A DNA stretch of 64,000 bases, taken from positions 558,001 to 622,000 of the forward strand of contig NZ_CP149940.1 in assembly GCF_037948395.1 (NCBI RefSeq), written 5' to 3'. The DNA comes from Serratia nevei. GTDB taxonomy: Bacteria; Pseudomonadota; Gammaproteobacteria; Enterobacterales; Enterobacteriaceae. Under the pieces are notes generated by a model. The model saw only the letters and a list, made by a program, of their open reading frames with translations. It had not been told where the DNA came from and ran no database searches. Positions within the stretch are counted from its first letter, which is position 1, and each line of letters starts with the position of its first letter. The translations under genes were made by a program, and so were the position numbers. This document shows, in pieces, positions 25,233 to 34,527 of this stretch.

Positions 25233-26027
25233 ATGTTAACCAACCACTTCAAGCGTGCGCTGCAGGAAAAACGCCCGCAGATCGGGCTGTGGCTCGGGCT
25301 GTGCAGCAGCTACAGCGCCGAGCTGCTGGCCGGCGCCGGTTTCGACTGGCTGCTGATCGACGGCGAACATGCGCCCAACAACGTGCAAACGGTGCTGGGG
25401 CAGCTGCAGGCGGTCGCGCCTTACCCGAGCCAGCCGGTGGTGCGGCCGCCGTGGAACGACGCGGTGATCATCAAGCAGCTGCTGGACGTCGGCGCGCAAA
25501 CCCTGCTTATCCCGATGATTCAAAACGCCGAACAGGCGCGCGACGCGGTGCGCGCCACGCGCTATCCGCCGCACGGCGTGCGCGGCGTCGGCAGCGCCCT
25601 GGCGCGCGCTTCGCGCTGGAACCGGGTGCCCGATTACCTGCAGCAGGCCGATGAGCAGATGTGCGTGCTGGTGCAGATTGAAACCCGCGAAGCGGTGAAA
25701 AACCTCGACGCCATTTTGCAGGTGGATGGGGTGGACGGCGTGTTTATCGGCCCGGCGGATCTCAGCGCCGACATGGGCTTCGCTGGCAACCCGCAGCACC
25801 CGGAGGTGCAGCGCACCATCGACGACGCCATCGCGCGCATCCGCGCCGCCGGCAAGGCGCCGGGCATTTTGATGGCCAACAAGGCACTGGCGCAGCGCTA
25901 TCTGGAGGCCGGCGCGCTGTTCGTTGCGGTGGGGGTGGACACCACCCTGCTGGCACGGGCGGCGGAAGCCCTGGCGGACGAATTCAAACGGGGCGGGGCG
26001 CAAGCGCCTTCATCGGGAGTCTACTGA
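25233..26027 (+). CDS. hpaI: 4-hydroxy-2-oxoheptanedioate aldolase
   Basis: A 264-residue class II aldolase of the HpaI/HpcH family. It cleaves the hydroxy-oxo-diacid to pyruvate and succinate semialdehyde. [11 protein letters not shown] carries the catalytic His46, [12 protein letters not shown] the metal-binding Glu and [12 protein letters not shown] the second metal ligand. The ATG has AGGGAGAA upstream. hpaX follows 3 bp after the stop. Confidence 0.94.
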   Translation: MLTNHFKRALQEKRPQIGLWLGLCSSYSAELLAGAGFDWLLIDGEHAPNNVQTVLGQLQAVAPYPSQPVVRPPWNDAVIIKQLLDVGAQTLLIPMIQNAEQARDAVRATRYPPHGVRGVGSALARASRWNRVPDYLQQADEQMCVLVQIETREAVKNLDAILQVDGVDGVFIGPADLSADMGFAGNPQHPEVQRTIDDAIARIRAAGKAPGILMANKALAQRYLEAGALFVAVGVDTTLLARAAEALADEFKRGGAQAPSSGVY

Positions 26028-26030
26028 ACC

Positions 26031-27401
26031 ATGAACCACGTCGATTCGCTGCAGCCGGCCAACCCGGCGCAGCAACATAAAGCGTTAACCGCCGCCGAGC
26101 AATCGGTGATTAAAAAGTTGTTTCGGCGCCTGATCATTTTCCTGTTCGTGTTGTTTGTTTTCTCTTTCCTCGATCGTATCAACATCGGCTTCGCCGGGCT
26201 GACGATGGGCAAAGATCTCGGCCTCAGCTCGACCATGTTCGGGCTGGCGGCGACGTTGTTCTATGTCACCTACGTGATCTTCGGCATTCCGAGCAACATG
26301 ATGCTGAGCCGGGTCGGTGCGCGGCGCTGGATCGCCACCATCATGGTGCTGTGGGGCATCGCCTCCACCTGCACCATGTTCGCCACCGGGCCGACCAGCC
26401 TGTATGTGCTGCGCATGATCGTCGGCATCACCGAGGCCGGTTTCCTGCCGGGCATTCTGGTGTACCTCACCTACTGGTTCCCGGCGTTCTACCGCGCCCG
26501 CGCCAACGCGCTGTTCATGATCGCCATGCCGGTGACCATGGCGATCGGCTCGTTGGTCTCCGGCTATATCCTGGGGCTGGACGGGGTCATGAACCTGAAG
26601 GGCTGGCAGTGGCTGTTCCTGCTGGAAGGCATTCCGTCGGTGCTGTTGGGCGTGGTGGTGTGGTTCTACCTCGACGATACGCCGGCCAAGGCCAAGTGGC
26701 TGACCGACGAGGAGAAAGCCAGCCTGCAGGCGATGATGGAGGCCGACAAGCTGCAGCTGGTGCAGCCCAACGGGCCGAGCAGCCACCGCGCGCTGCAACA
26801 GCGCAGCCTGTGGCGCGAGATCTGCACGCCGATCGTGCTGATGTATACGCTGGCCTATTTCTGCCTGACCAACACCCTGAGCGCGATCAACATCTGGACG
26901 CCGCAGATCCTGCAAAGCTTTAACCAGGGCAGCAGCAACGTGACGATCGGCATTTTGGCGGCGATCCCGCAGATCTGCACCATCGCCGGCATGGTGTGGT
27001 GGAGCAAACGATCCGACAGGCTGCAGGAGCGCAAGCACCACACCGCGCTGCCGTACCTGTTCGCCGCCGCCGGCTGGCTGCTGGCGTCCGCCACCGATCA
27101 CAGCCTGATCCAGTTGCTCGGGATCGTGATGGCCTCGGTCGGCTCCTTTACCGCCATGGCGATCTTCTGGACCACGCCGGATCAGTCGATCAGTCTGGAA
27201 GCGCGCGCGGTGGGGATCGCGGTGATCAACGCCACCGGCAACATCGGATCGGCGCTCAGCCCGCTGTTGATCGGCTGGTTCAAGGATCTGACCGGCAGCT
27301 TTAACTCCGGGCTGTATTTCGTCTCGGCGCTGTTGATCGTCGGCGCCGTGCTGGTGTGGCGCATTCCGATGAAGGATTCGCGCCCGAGAGCGACGCCTTG
27401 A
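26031..27401 (+). CDS. hpaX: 4-hydroxyphenylacetate permease, MFS
   Basis: A 456-residue MFS transporter of the anion:cation symporter type. It has twelve predicted helices, the FLDRINIGFAGLTMGKDLGLS segment in helix 1 and LSRVGARRW in the loop 2-3 region. It takes up 4-hydroxyphenylacetate. The position between hpaI and hpaA is the same as in E. coli. Confidence 0.9.
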   Translation: MNHVDSLQPANPAQQHKALTAAEQSVIKKLFRRLIIFLFVLFVFSFLDRINIGFAGLTMGKDLGLSSTMFGLAATLFYVTYVIFGIPSNMMLSRVGARRWIATIMVLWGIASTCTMFATGPTSLYVLRMIVGITEAGFLPGILVYLTYWFPAFYRARANALFMIAMPVTMAIGSLVSGYILGLDGVMNLKGWQWLFLLEGIPSVLLGVVVWFYLDDTPAKAKWLTDEEKASLQAMMEADKLQLVQPNGPSSHRALQQRSLWREICTPIVLMYTLAYFCLTNTLSAINIWTPQILQSFNQGSSNVTIGILAAIPQICTIAGMVWWSKRSDRLQERKHHTALPYLFAAAGWLLASATDHSLIQLLGIVMASVGSFTAMAIFWTTPDQSISLEARAVGIAVINATGNIGSALSPLLIGWFKDLTGSFNSGLYFVSALLIVGAVLVWRIPMKDSRPRATP

Positions 27402-27435
27402 TGCGCAAGTGGGCATGATTGCAGGAGGTCATGAG

Positions 27436-28332
27436 GTGCGGAAAAGTACCGGCTTTATCGCCAACATCGATATTTGCAAAGAGTATGACGCGCGCTACGC
27501 CGCCGATGAGGTGCACTACGAAACCTTCGCCGGGCTGGCGGCGTTCTTCGGCCGCGACATGCAGGTGCATTGGCACGACTGCTTCTTCCAGGTGCATTTC
27601 CTGGAGACCGGCAAGATAGAGCTGCAGCTCGACGATCAGCACTATTCGGTGCAGGCGCCGCTGTTCATCCTCACGCCGCCGTCGGTGCCGCATGCGTTCT
27701 TCACCGAACCGGACAGCGACGGCCACGTGCTGACGGTGCGCCAGGAGCTGATTTGGCCGCTGCTGGAGCGCCTGTATCCCGGCAGCAACCTGGCGCTGGA
27801 CATGCCGGGCATCTGCCTGTCGCTGGCCGACGCGCCGCAGGAGCTGACGGCGCTCAGCCACTACTGGGCGCTGATCCGCCGCGAGTTCGGCCAGAATTTG
27901 GCCGGGCGCGAACAGACGCTGGCGCTGCTGGCGCAGGCGGTGTTCACGCTGCTGCTGCGCAACACCGCGCTGGAAGACAGCGCCAACAGCGGCGTGCGCG
28001 GCGAATTGCAGCTGTTTCAGCGGTTCAACAAGATGGTGGACGAGCGTTTTCGCGAGCACCTGCCGGTGCCGGAGTATGCGCAGGCGCTGGGGGTGACCGA
28101 ATCGCGGCTCAACGACCTGTGCCGGCGCTTCGCCAACCGGCCGCCCAAGCGGCTGATCTTCGATCGGCTGCTGCGCGAGGCCAAACGCATGCTGCTGTTC
28201 AGCGCCTGTACGGTGCATGAAACCGCCTACAGCCTCGGTTTCAAGGATCCGGCCTATTTCGCCCGTTTTTTCAATCGGCTGGAAGGCTGTTCCCCCTCGA
28301 CCTACCGCGCGGCGCAACACGCCCTTTCGTAA
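27436..28332 (+). CDS. hpaA: HpaA, AraC-family activator of hpaBC
   Basis: A 298-residue AraC/XylS regulator. The N-terminal cupin-like domain has WHDCFFQVHFLETGKIEL and LTPPSVPHAFF. The C-terminal part (about 190-298) has the two helix-turn-helix units, ending AYSLGFKDPAYFARFFNR. It activates hpaBC in response to hydroxyphenylacetates. The GTG at 27436 is chosen because GCAGGAGG lies seven bases upstream and the resulting length fits E. coli HpaA; a GTG nine codons earlier has no such site. Confidence 0.9.
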   Translation: MRKSTGFIANIDICKEYDARYAADEVHYETFAGLAAFFGRDMQVHWHDCFFQVHFLETGKIELQLDDQHYSVQAPLFILTPPSVPHAFFTEPDSDGHVLTVRQELIWPLLERLYPGSNLALDMPGICLSLADAPQELTALSHYWALIRREFGQNLAGREQTLALLAQAVFTLLLRNTALEDSANSGVRGELQLFQRFNKMVDERFREHLPVPEYAQALGVTESRLNDLCRRFANRPPKRLIFDRLLREAKRMLLFSACTVHETAYSLGFKDPAYFARFFNRLEGCSPSTYRAAQHALS

Positions 28333-28341
28333 CCGCGATCA

Positions 28342-28367
28342 CAGTTTGCCGCGAAAGCGGCAAACTG
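28342..28367 (+). terminator. Strong hairpin after hpaA
   Basis: An 11-bp perfect stem (CAGTTTGCCGC with GCGGCAAACTG) closes a GAAA tetraloop. It lies 9 bp after hpaA in the 178-bp gap before hpaB. No U-run follows, so it may be a partial terminator or an RNA-stabilising structure. The rest of the gap is AT-rich and should hold the HpaA-dependent hpaBC promoter. Confidence 0.55.
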
Positions 28368-28510
28368 ACCTGAAAAGTACCGGCGATTGCCGCAAAAGTC
28401 TCTTCTCGAAACCGGCTTTGGCAGCTTCAATTAAGCAACCAAAAGAAAACATTATTTTAACAAATGGCCGGATCCACGGCCTGAAAAATGCCGATGACGA
28501 GGAAGACCCG

Positions 28511-30073
28511 ATGAAACCAGAAGACTTTCGTGCCGACAGCAAACGCCCGTTCACCGGCGCCGAATACCTGAAAAGTTTGCAGGACAGCCGCGAAATCTAC
28601 ATTTACGGCGAGCGCGTGAAAGACGTCACCACGCACCCGGCGTTCCGCAACGCGGCGGCGTCAGTCGGCCAACTGTACGACGCGCTGCACGATCCGGCCA
28701 GCCAGGATCGCCTGTGCTGGAATACCGACACCGGCAACGGCGGCTATACCCACAAATTCTTCCGCTACGCCCGCAGCCCGGAAGAGATGCGCCAGCAGCG
28801 CGATGCCATCGCCGACTGGTCGCGCCAAAGCTACGGCTGGATGGGGCGTACGCCGGACTACAAGGCGGCCTTCGGCTGCGCGCTGGGCGCTTATCCGGAG
28901 TTCTACGGCCAGTTTGCCGACAACGCGCGCCACTGGTACAAACGCATTCAGGAAACCGGGCTCTATTTCAACCACGCCATCGTCAACCCGCCGATCGACC
29001 GCCACAAGCCGGTCAACGAGGTGAAGGACGTCTACATTCAGGTGGAGAAAGAGACCGACGCCGGCATCATCGTCAGCGGTGCCAAAGTGGTGGCCACCAA
29101 CTCGGCGTTGACCCACTACAACTTCATCGGCTTCGGTTCGGCGCAGGTGATGGGCGATAACCCGGACTTCGCGCTGATGTTCGTGGCGCCGATGGACGCC
29201 GAAGGGGTGAAGCTGATTTCGCGCGCCTCCTACGAGCTGGTGGCCGGCGCCACCGGATCGCCGTTCGACTACCCGCTCACCAGCCGCTTCGACGAGAACG
29301 ACGCGATCTTGATCATGGATCATGTACTGATCCCGTGGGAAAACGTGCTGATCTACCGCGATTTCGACCGCTGCCGCCGCTGGAGCACCCAGGGCGGTTT
29401 CGCCCGGCTGTTCCCGCTGCAGGCCTGCGTGCGCCTGGCGGTGAAGATGGACTTTATCACCGCGCTGCTGCAAAAGAGCCTCTCGTGCACCGGCGTGCTG
29501 GAGTTCCGCGGCGTGCAGGCCGATCTGGGCGAAGTGGTGGCCTGGCGCAACCTGTTCTGGTCGCTGAGCGACGCGATGTGTGCCGAAGCCACAAAATGGG
29601 AAAACGGCGCCTACCTGCCGGATTCCGCCGCGCTGCAGACCTACCGCGTGATGGCGCCGATGGCCTACACCAAGGTGAAACACATCATCGAGAAGAACGT
29701 CACCAGCGGCCTGATCTACCTGCCGTCCAGCGTGCGCGACATGAACAACCCGGAGATCGACAAGTACCTGGCGCGCTACGTGCGCGGATCGGACGGTATG
29801 GATCACGTCGAACGCATCAAGATCCTCAAGCTGATGTGGGATGCGATCGGCAGCGAATTCGGCGGCCGCCACGAGCTGTATGAGATCAACTACGCCGGCA
29901 GCCAGGATGAAATCCGCCTGCAGTGCCTGCGTCACGCGCAGGGATCCGGCAACATGGATCGCATGATGCAGATGGTCGACAAGTGCCTGGCCGATTACGA
30001 TCAGCACGGCTGGAAGGTGCCGCACCTGCGGAACAATGACGATATTAATCAGTTGGATAATCTGCTGAAGTAA
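28511..30073 (+). CDS. hpaB: 4-hydroxyphenylacetate 3-monooxygenase, oxygenase component
   Basis: A 520-residue FADH2-dependent monooxygenase that adds an ortho hydroxyl to 4-hydroxyphenylacetate, giving homoprotocatechuate. The family fold is shown by the acyl-CoA-dehydrogenase-like central region (GAKVVATNSALTHYNFIGFG, VAGATGSPFDYPLTSRFDEND) and the C-terminal helices. HpaC supplies the reduced flavin. The ATG at 28511 has GAGGAAG upstream and gives the exact length of the E. coli protein. hpaC follows 16 bp after the stop. Confidence 0.95.
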   Translation: MKPEDFRADSKRPFTGAEYLKSLQDSREIYIYGERVKDVTTHPAFRNAAASVGQLYDALHDPASQDRLCWNTDTGNGGYTHKFFRYARSPEEMRQQRDAIADWSRQSYGWMGRTPDYKAAFGCALGAYPEFYGQFADNARHWYKRIQETGLYFNHAIVNPPIDRHKPVNEVKDVYIQVEKETDAGIIVSGAKVVATNSALTHYNFIGFGSAQVMGDNPDFALMFVAPMDAEGVKLISRASYELVAGATGSPFDYPLTSRFDENDAILIMDHVLIPWENVLIYRDFDRCRRWSTQGGFARLFPLQACVRLAVKMDFITALLQKSLSCTGVLEFRGVQADLGEVVAWRNLFWSLSDAMCAEATKWENGAYLPDSAALQTYRVMAPMAYTKVKHIIEKNVTSGLIYLPSSVRDMNNPEIDKYLARYVRGSDGMDHVERIKILKLMWDAIGSEFGGRHELYEINYAGSQDEIRLQCLRHAQGSGNMDRMMQMVDKCLADYDQHGWKVPHLRNNDDINQLDNLLK

Positions 30074-30089
30074 TTCAGGAGGAGGTGGT

Positions 30090-30605
30090 ATGTCTCAGGA
30101 AAATGAACAGCGCCTGCGCTTTCGCGACGCCATGGCCAGCCTGTCGGCGGCGGTGAATATCGTCACCACCGACGGCCCGGCGGGGCGCTGCGGCATCACC
30201 GCCACGGCGGTATGCTCGGTAACCGATACGCCGCCGACGCTGCTGGTGTGCATCAACCGCAACAGCGCGATGAACCCGGTGTTTCAGGAAAACCGCAGGC
30301 TGTGCGTCAACGTGCTCAACCACGAGCAGGAGCTGATGGCGCGCCACTTCGCCGGCATGACCGGCGTCAGCATGGAAGATCGCTTCCGGCTGGAAGAGTG
30401 GCAGCTCGGTGCGCTGGGGCAGCCGGTGCTGCGCAATACCCTGGCCAGCCTGGAAGGGGAGATCGAGCAGATCCAGAGCATCGGCACCCACCAGATGTAC
30501 CTGGTGCAGATCAAGCAGATCGCGCTGAGCGAAGCCGGCAACGGGCTGATCTACTTCAAGCGCAATTTCCATTCGGTGATCCACCCGATGGCGGTGCCGG
30601 CCTGA
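30090..30605 (+). CDS. hpaC: 4-hydroxyphenylacetate 3-monooxygenase, flavin reductase
   Basis: A 171-residue NADH:flavin oxidoreductase of the FMN-binding split-barrel family. The ITATAVCSVTDTPPTLLVCIN segment is the flavin site of the family. It delivers FADH2 to HpaB. The start has AGGAGGAGG upstream. A GC-rich hairpin closes the operon. Confidence 0.94.
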   Translation: MSQENEQRLRFRDAMASLSAAVNIVTTDGPAGRCGITATAVCSVTDTPPTLLVCINRNSAMNPVFQENRRLCVNVLNHEQELMARHFAGMTGVSMEDRFRLEEWQLGALGQPVLRNTLASLEGEIEQIQSIGTHQMYLVQIKQIALSEAGNGLIYFKRNFHSVIHPMAVPA

Positions 30606-30611
30606 GGCGTT

Positions 30612-30633
30612 GGGGCGCAGCCTGCTGCGCCCC
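30612..30633. terminator. Terminator between hpaC and ampH
   Basis: GGGGCGCAG and CTGCGCCCC form a 9-bp stem around CCTG, followed by GCGTTTC on the plus strand. It lies between convergent genes, 6 bp after hpaC and 5 bp before the ampH stop, and probably serves both. Confidence 0.65.
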
Positions 30634-30638
30634 GCGTT

Positions 30639-31781
30639 TCAACTCTTGTTAGTCGCCAGATCGCTCACCAGGCGGTTGACCGGATCGCTCATGTTGGTGA
30701 ATTTGCTCAGCTCCGAGCGGGTCACCACCACGAACACCCCGACGTTTTTCGCCGGGATCATCGCCATGTAAGTAATGAACCCGCCGCCGCCGCCGGTCTT
30801 CTGAATGATGCCCGGCAGCCCGTCCTTCGGCGCCATATACACCCAACCCAACCCCAGCGCATCCGCTTGCCCCGGCACGTCCATACCCTTCAGCGACACC
30901 AGATCGTGACGCTGGAAGTACATGGTTTGCTCGCTGGCGGCGGTGGCTTTGCGCGGACCGCTGGCGCTGGAGGAGAGGAATTGTTGCATCCAGCGCTGCA
31001 TGTCGCGCGGGGTGGAGTAGACGCCGCCGCTGCCGGCCGCGGCGGTGGTGTCGCGGCAGGCGCTCGGGCCGGCCGCCGCCACCATCAGGCGCGAGCACTG
31101 CTCGGGGCTCGGCGTCAGCGTGGTGTCGACCATGCCGAGCGGCGCGGTGATTTTCTCTTTCAGCAGCGCGTTGTAAGGCTTGCCCGCGGCGCGCGACAGC
31201 GCGTCGGCCAGCAGGTCATATGCCAGGTTGGAGTAGGCGGCGTGTACGCCCGGCGGCACCGTGACGTTGGCATGCGCCAGCCACTGCCAGCGCTGGGCCT
31301 TGGTCGGCCAGGTGAACACCGGCGTTTTCGGCGGCTTCTTGCCCGGCTGCTCGCGCGGCAGCGAGCTGGTGTGCGTCGCCAGGTTCAGCAGGGTGATCGG
31401 CTGCCCGGCGTTGTAAGCCGGCACATAGGCGCCTTTGGGGGCGTACTTGCGCAGCGGGTCGGTCAGTTTGACCTGGCCTGCCGCCGCCATTTTCACCATC
31501 ACTTCGCTGGTCATCAGCTTGGTGATCGAAGCGATGCGGATCAGCGAATCCGGGCGCGGGCGCAGGTTGTTGCCGGGTTTGGTATCGCCAAAGCTGCGGT
31601 TAACCACCTGATTGCCGTCGATCACCACCAGCGCCATGCCGGTGGCGCCGCTGTTGTAGAAAATATGTTCGGCATACTGGTCGACGATTTGCGAAGCCAG
31701 CTGCGGAGGCGCGGCCTGCACGGCCAGCGGCGCGGCGCACAGGCCCAGCGCCAGCAATAAAGCGGAGACAGAGTTTTTCAA
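30639..31781 (-). CDS. ampH: AmpH, D-alanyl-D-alanine carboxypeptidase/endopeptidase
   Basis: A 380-residue penicillin-binding protein of the AmpC fold. A signal peptide (to about Ala24) sends it to the periplasm, where it trims and recycles peptidoglycan. The active-site set is Ser85-Ile-Thr-Lys88, Tyr183-Ser-Asn185 and Lys328-Thr-Gly330. Long near-identical stretches to E. coli AmpH, such as ALGLGWVYMAPK and GGGGFITYMAMIP, exclude the inducible AmpC beta-lactamase. There is no ampR next to it. Confidence 0.93.
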   Translation of the reverse strand: MKNSVSALLLALGLCAAPLAVQAAPPQLASQIVDQYAEHIFYNSGATGMALVVIDGNQVVNRSFGDTKPGNNLRPRPDSLIRIASITKLMTSEVMVKMAAAGQVKLTDPLRKYAPKGAYVPAYNAGQPITLLNLATHTSSLPREQPGKKPPKTPVFTWPTKAQRWQWLAHANVTVPPGVHAAYSNLAYDLLADALSRAAGKPYNALLKEKITAPLGMVDTTLTPSPEQCSRLMVAAAGPSACRDTTAAAGSGGVYSTPRDMQRWMQQFLSSSASGPRKATAASEQTMYFQRHDLVSLKGMDVPGQADALGLGWVYMAPKDGLPGIIQKTGGGGGFITYMAMIPAKNVGVFVVVTRSELSKFTNMSDPVNRLVSDLATNKS

Positions 31782-31907
31782 CGGTCGTTATCCATTTAAC
31801 AATGCAGCGGGGAAAGGGCTTATCCGTCGCCCAGTGTAATGCGCCCGGGCCCCGGCTGCATGTAGAAAAAAGAGCGGTGGCGATAAAATTTTTTCACCGC
31901 CGGCGAG

Positions 31908-32666
31908 CTACTGCGCGCGGGCGAAAATGGCGATCACTTCATCGAGGTGCGCCTTCATCGCCTTGCGGGCGCCGCGCACGTCGCGCGCTTCGATCGCCGC
32001 CAGGATCGCCCGGTGTTCCAGTTCGGAACGGTGCGGCATGTCGTCCGGCGTATAGTGGCGTTGCAGCACGCGGAACATGCTGCCGTAACGGTGGCCGAGC
32101 AGGTGGCCGATGATGAACGCATAGGCCGGGTTGCCGCTGGCCTGGGCGATGCGGATGTGGAACAGCCGATCGCCGGGGTGGGTGGCGGAACCGGCGCGGT
32201 TATCGCGGCAGTTCTGCTCGTAGGCGGCGCGGATGCCCGCCAGCTCTTCGTCGGTGGCGTGGCGCGCGGCCAGCGCGGCGGTCTCCGGTTCGATCAGCAG
32301 ACGGGTTTGCAGCAGAGAAAACGGCGGCAGCTCGGCGTTGAAATCCAGCTCGATGTTCAGTTCGTCGTCGATCTCCGCCCACTGGTTGCGGCCGGCCTGG
32401 GTCATCACCGGCTCCTGCGACGGCGCCAGCGGCGTTGGCGAGCGCACGATCACCCCGTTACCGACCTTGACGTCCACCAGGCCGATCACTTCCAGCGCGA
32501 TAAGCGCCTCGCGCACCGACGCGCGGCTGACCTGCAACTGCTGGGCGAGATCGCGCTCCGAGGGCAGGCGGCTGCCCGGCGGAAATTCGTTATTTTCGAT
32601 AAGACGTTTGAGCTGGTCAGCTATCTGTCTGTAAATCCTTGGGTTTTCCAGTCGGGTAATCGGCAT
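31908..32666 (-). CDS. GntR/FadR-family regulator of the L-fucose operon
   Basis: A 252-residue regulator. The N-terminal winged helix (PPGSRLPSERDLAQQLQVSRASVREAL, about 28-56) is typical of GntR proteins. The C-terminal FCD domain carries metal/ligand-binding residues (Asp/His in GDRLFHIRIAQASGN). It is divergent from the L-fucose catabolic operon across 235 bp that contain two near-identical 18-bp sites. It is probably a repressor that responds to a pathway acid, as UxuR and ExuR do. Confidence 0.85.
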   Translation of the reverse strand: MPITRLENPRIYRQIADQLKRLIENNEFPPGSRLPSERDLAQQLQVSRASVREALIALEVIGLVDVKVGNGVIVRSPTPLAPSQEPVMTQAGRNQWAEIDDELNIELDFNAELPPFSLLQTRLLIEPETAALAARHATDEELAGIRAAYEQNCRDNRAGSATHPGDRLFHIRIAQASGNPAYAFIIGHLLGHRYGSMFRVLQRHYTPDDMPHRSELEHRAILAAIEARDVRGARKAMKAHLDEVIAIFARAQ

Positions 32667-32835
32667 TTTTGACCTTTGACGATTCGGCGTTCAGTGATTT
32701 GGCGCACAATTATGCGACAAGGCGCTTGAGTAATCGTTATTCAAGTGTAAAAAAATGGTTAATTGAAATGCGGTTTCAAGGCTGTTTTATTAACTTCTTC
32801 ACCCAACGATAACGCGTAAAGCGTCTTTTGTCATG

Positions 32836-32878
32836 TTAGAGGCCTGACCTTTAACCGCCTTTAGTGGCCTGACCATTA
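32836..32878. promoter_or_regulatory. Tandem operator sites for the GntR regulator
   Basis: TTAGAGGCCTGACCTTTA (32836-32853) and TTAGTGGCCTGACCATTA (32861-32878) differ at two positions and start 25 bp apart. The core TGGCCTGACCA is a near-palindrome like the TGGTC...GACCA sites of FadR-type regulators. They end 23 bp before the first structural gene of the fucose operon. Confidence 0.65.
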
Positions 32879-32901
32879 GACCTTTAGGCCGAGGAGTCAA
32901 G

Positions 32902-33642
32902 ATGGATTTAACCGGGAAACGCGTACTGATCACCGCCGCCGGGCAAGGGATCGGTTTTACCACCGCCAGGCTGTTCGCCGCCGCCGGCGCTGAAGTGATC
33001 GCCAGCGACATCAACCTCGAGCGCCTGCAGGGCTCTGCCGGGATCCGCGCGCTGACGCTAAACGTCACCGATCCGGCCGCCATCGCGGCGGCGGCGGAAG
33101 CGATCGGCCCGATCGACGTGCTGTTCAACTGCGCCGGCGTGGTGCACAGCGGATCGATCCTCGATTGCACCGAAGATCAGTGGGCGTTCGCGCTCGATCT
33201 CAACGTCACCGCGATGTTCCGCATGATCCGCGCTTTCCTGCCGGGCATGTTGGCGCGCGGCAAAGGCTCGATCATCAACATGTCCTCGGTGGCCTCGAGC
33301 GTGAAAGGGGTGCCGAACCGCTTCGCTTACAGCGCCAGCAAGGCGGCGGTGATCGGCCTGACGCGCTCGGTGGCGGCGGACTACGTCACGCAGGGCATCC
33401 GCTGCAACGCCATCTGCCCCGGCACGGTGGAGTCGCCGTCGCTGCGCCAGCGCATTGCCGAGCAGGCGCGCGAGCAGGGGCGCAGCGAGCAAGAGGTGTA
33501 TCAGGCGTTCGTCGCCCGTCAGCCGATCGGGCGCATCGGCACCACCGAGGAAATCGCCCAATTGGCGCTGTATCTGGCCTCTGACGCCAGTTCATACACC
33601 ACCGGCACGGTGCAGATCATCGACGGCGGCTGGAGCAACTGA
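32902..33642 (+). CDS. 2-keto-3-deoxy-L-fuconate dehydrogenase (SDR)
   Basis: A 246-residue classical SDR: TAAGQGIG cofactor loop, NCAGVV, catalytic Ser in INMSSVASS, YSASKAA (YxxxK), and a DHRS6-like RxGTxEEIAQLALYLASDAS end. In the non-phosphorylative L-fucose pathway this enzyme oxidises 2-keto-3-deoxy-L-fuconate to the 2,4-diketo acid. It heads the operon; start ATG with GAGGAG upstream. The role is inferred from family and neighbours. Confidence 0.85.
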   Translation: MDLTGKRVLITAAGQGIGFTTARLFAAAGAEVIASDINLERLQGSAGIRALTLNVTDPAAIAAAAEAIGPIDVLFNCAGVVHSGSILDCTEDQWAFALDLNVTAMFRMIRAFLPGMLARGKGSIINMSSVASSVKGVPNRFAYSASKAAVIGLTRSVAADYVTQGIRCNAICPGTVESPSLRQRIAEQAREQGRSEQEVYQAFVARQPIGRIGTTEEIAQLALYLASDASSYTTGTVQIIDGGWSN

Positions 33643-33667
33643 GCCGCCATTTTTGAGAGAGGAAGGC

Positions 33668-34513
33668 ATGAAACTTTTACGTTATGGGCAACCTGGGCAA
33701 GAGCGCCCCGGTATGTTGGATGCGCAAGGCCGCCTGCGTGATTTGTCGCAGCATATCGCCGACGTGGGGGGCGCCGCGTTATTGCCGGCGTCGCTCGCCA
33801 AACTGCGTGCGCTGGACAGCACCACGCTGCCGCTGGTCGAAGGGCAGCCGCGCCTCGGCGCTTGCGTCGGTGGCATCGGCAAGTTTATCTGCATTGGCCT
33901 GAACTACGCCGATCACGCGGCGGAGACCGGTGCCGCCATTCCTGAGGAACCGGTGGTGTTCAACAAATGGACCAGCGCGGTGGTCGGCCCCCACGATCGG
34001 GTGGAGATCCCGCGCGGCTCGCAGAAAACCGACTGGGAAGTGGAGCTGGGCGTGGTGATCGGCCAGGGCGGGCGCTACATCAGCGAAGCAGACGCGATGC
34101 GTCACGTCGCTGGCTACTGCGTGATCAACGACGTCTCAGAACGCGAATATCAAATTGAGCGCGGCGGCACCTGGGACAAGGGCAAAGGCTGCGACACCTT
34201 CGGGCCGATCGGCCCCTGGCTGGTGACCGCCGACGAGATCGCCGATCCGCACAGCCTGAACCTGTGGTTGGAGGTGGACGGTAAGCGCTATCAGGATGGC
34301 AACACCAGCACCATGATCTTCCGCATTCCGCAGATCGTCAGCTACCTCAGCCGTTTCATGAGCCTGCAGCCGGGCGATGTGATTTCCACCGGCACGCCGC
34401 CGGGCGTCGGCATGGGGCAGAAACCGCAGCCTATCTATCTGCGGGCGGGCCAGACGATGCGTCTGGGCATCGAAGGGCTGGGCGAACAGCGCCAGCAAAC
34501 CGTACAGGCCTAA
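33668..34513 (+). CDS. 2,4-diketo-3-deoxy-L-fuconate hydrolase (FAH family)
   Basis: A 281-residue fumarylacetoacetate-hydrolase-family enzyme with GLNYADHAAE, metal ligands in KTDWEVELGVVIG, and LQPGDVISTGTPPGVG. It should hydrolyse the diketo acid to pyruvate and L-lactate, the last step of the pathway. The ATG at 33668 has GAGGAAGG upstream. It lies 25 bp after the dehydrogenase and 14 bp before the dehydratase gene. Confidence 0.86.
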   Translation: MKLLRYGQPGQERPGMLDAQGRLRDLSQHIADVGGAALLPASLAKLRALDSTTLPLVEGQPRLGACVGGIGKFICIGLNYADHAAETGAAIPEEPVVFNKWTSAVVGPHDRVEIPRGSQKTDWEVELGVVIGQGGRYISEADAMRHVAGYCVINDVSEREYQIERGGTWDKGKGCDTFGPIGPWLVTADEIADPHSLNLWLEVDGKRYQDGNTSTMIFRIPQIVSYLSRFMSLQPGDVISTGTPPGVGMGQKPQPIYLRAGQTMRLGIEGLGEQRQQTVQA

Positions 34514-34527
34514 CCGGGAGCGCCGCC

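Noticed and set aside
28217..28510. A 98-codon N-terminal extension of HpaB
   Set aside because: It crosses the hpaA end and a hairpin. The ATG at 28511 has a ribosome-binding site and gives the family length.
30639..31781. AmpC-type beta-lactamase (resistance gene)
   Set aside because: The serine-hydrolase motifs are shared, but the sequence follows AmpH closely and no ampR is adjacent.
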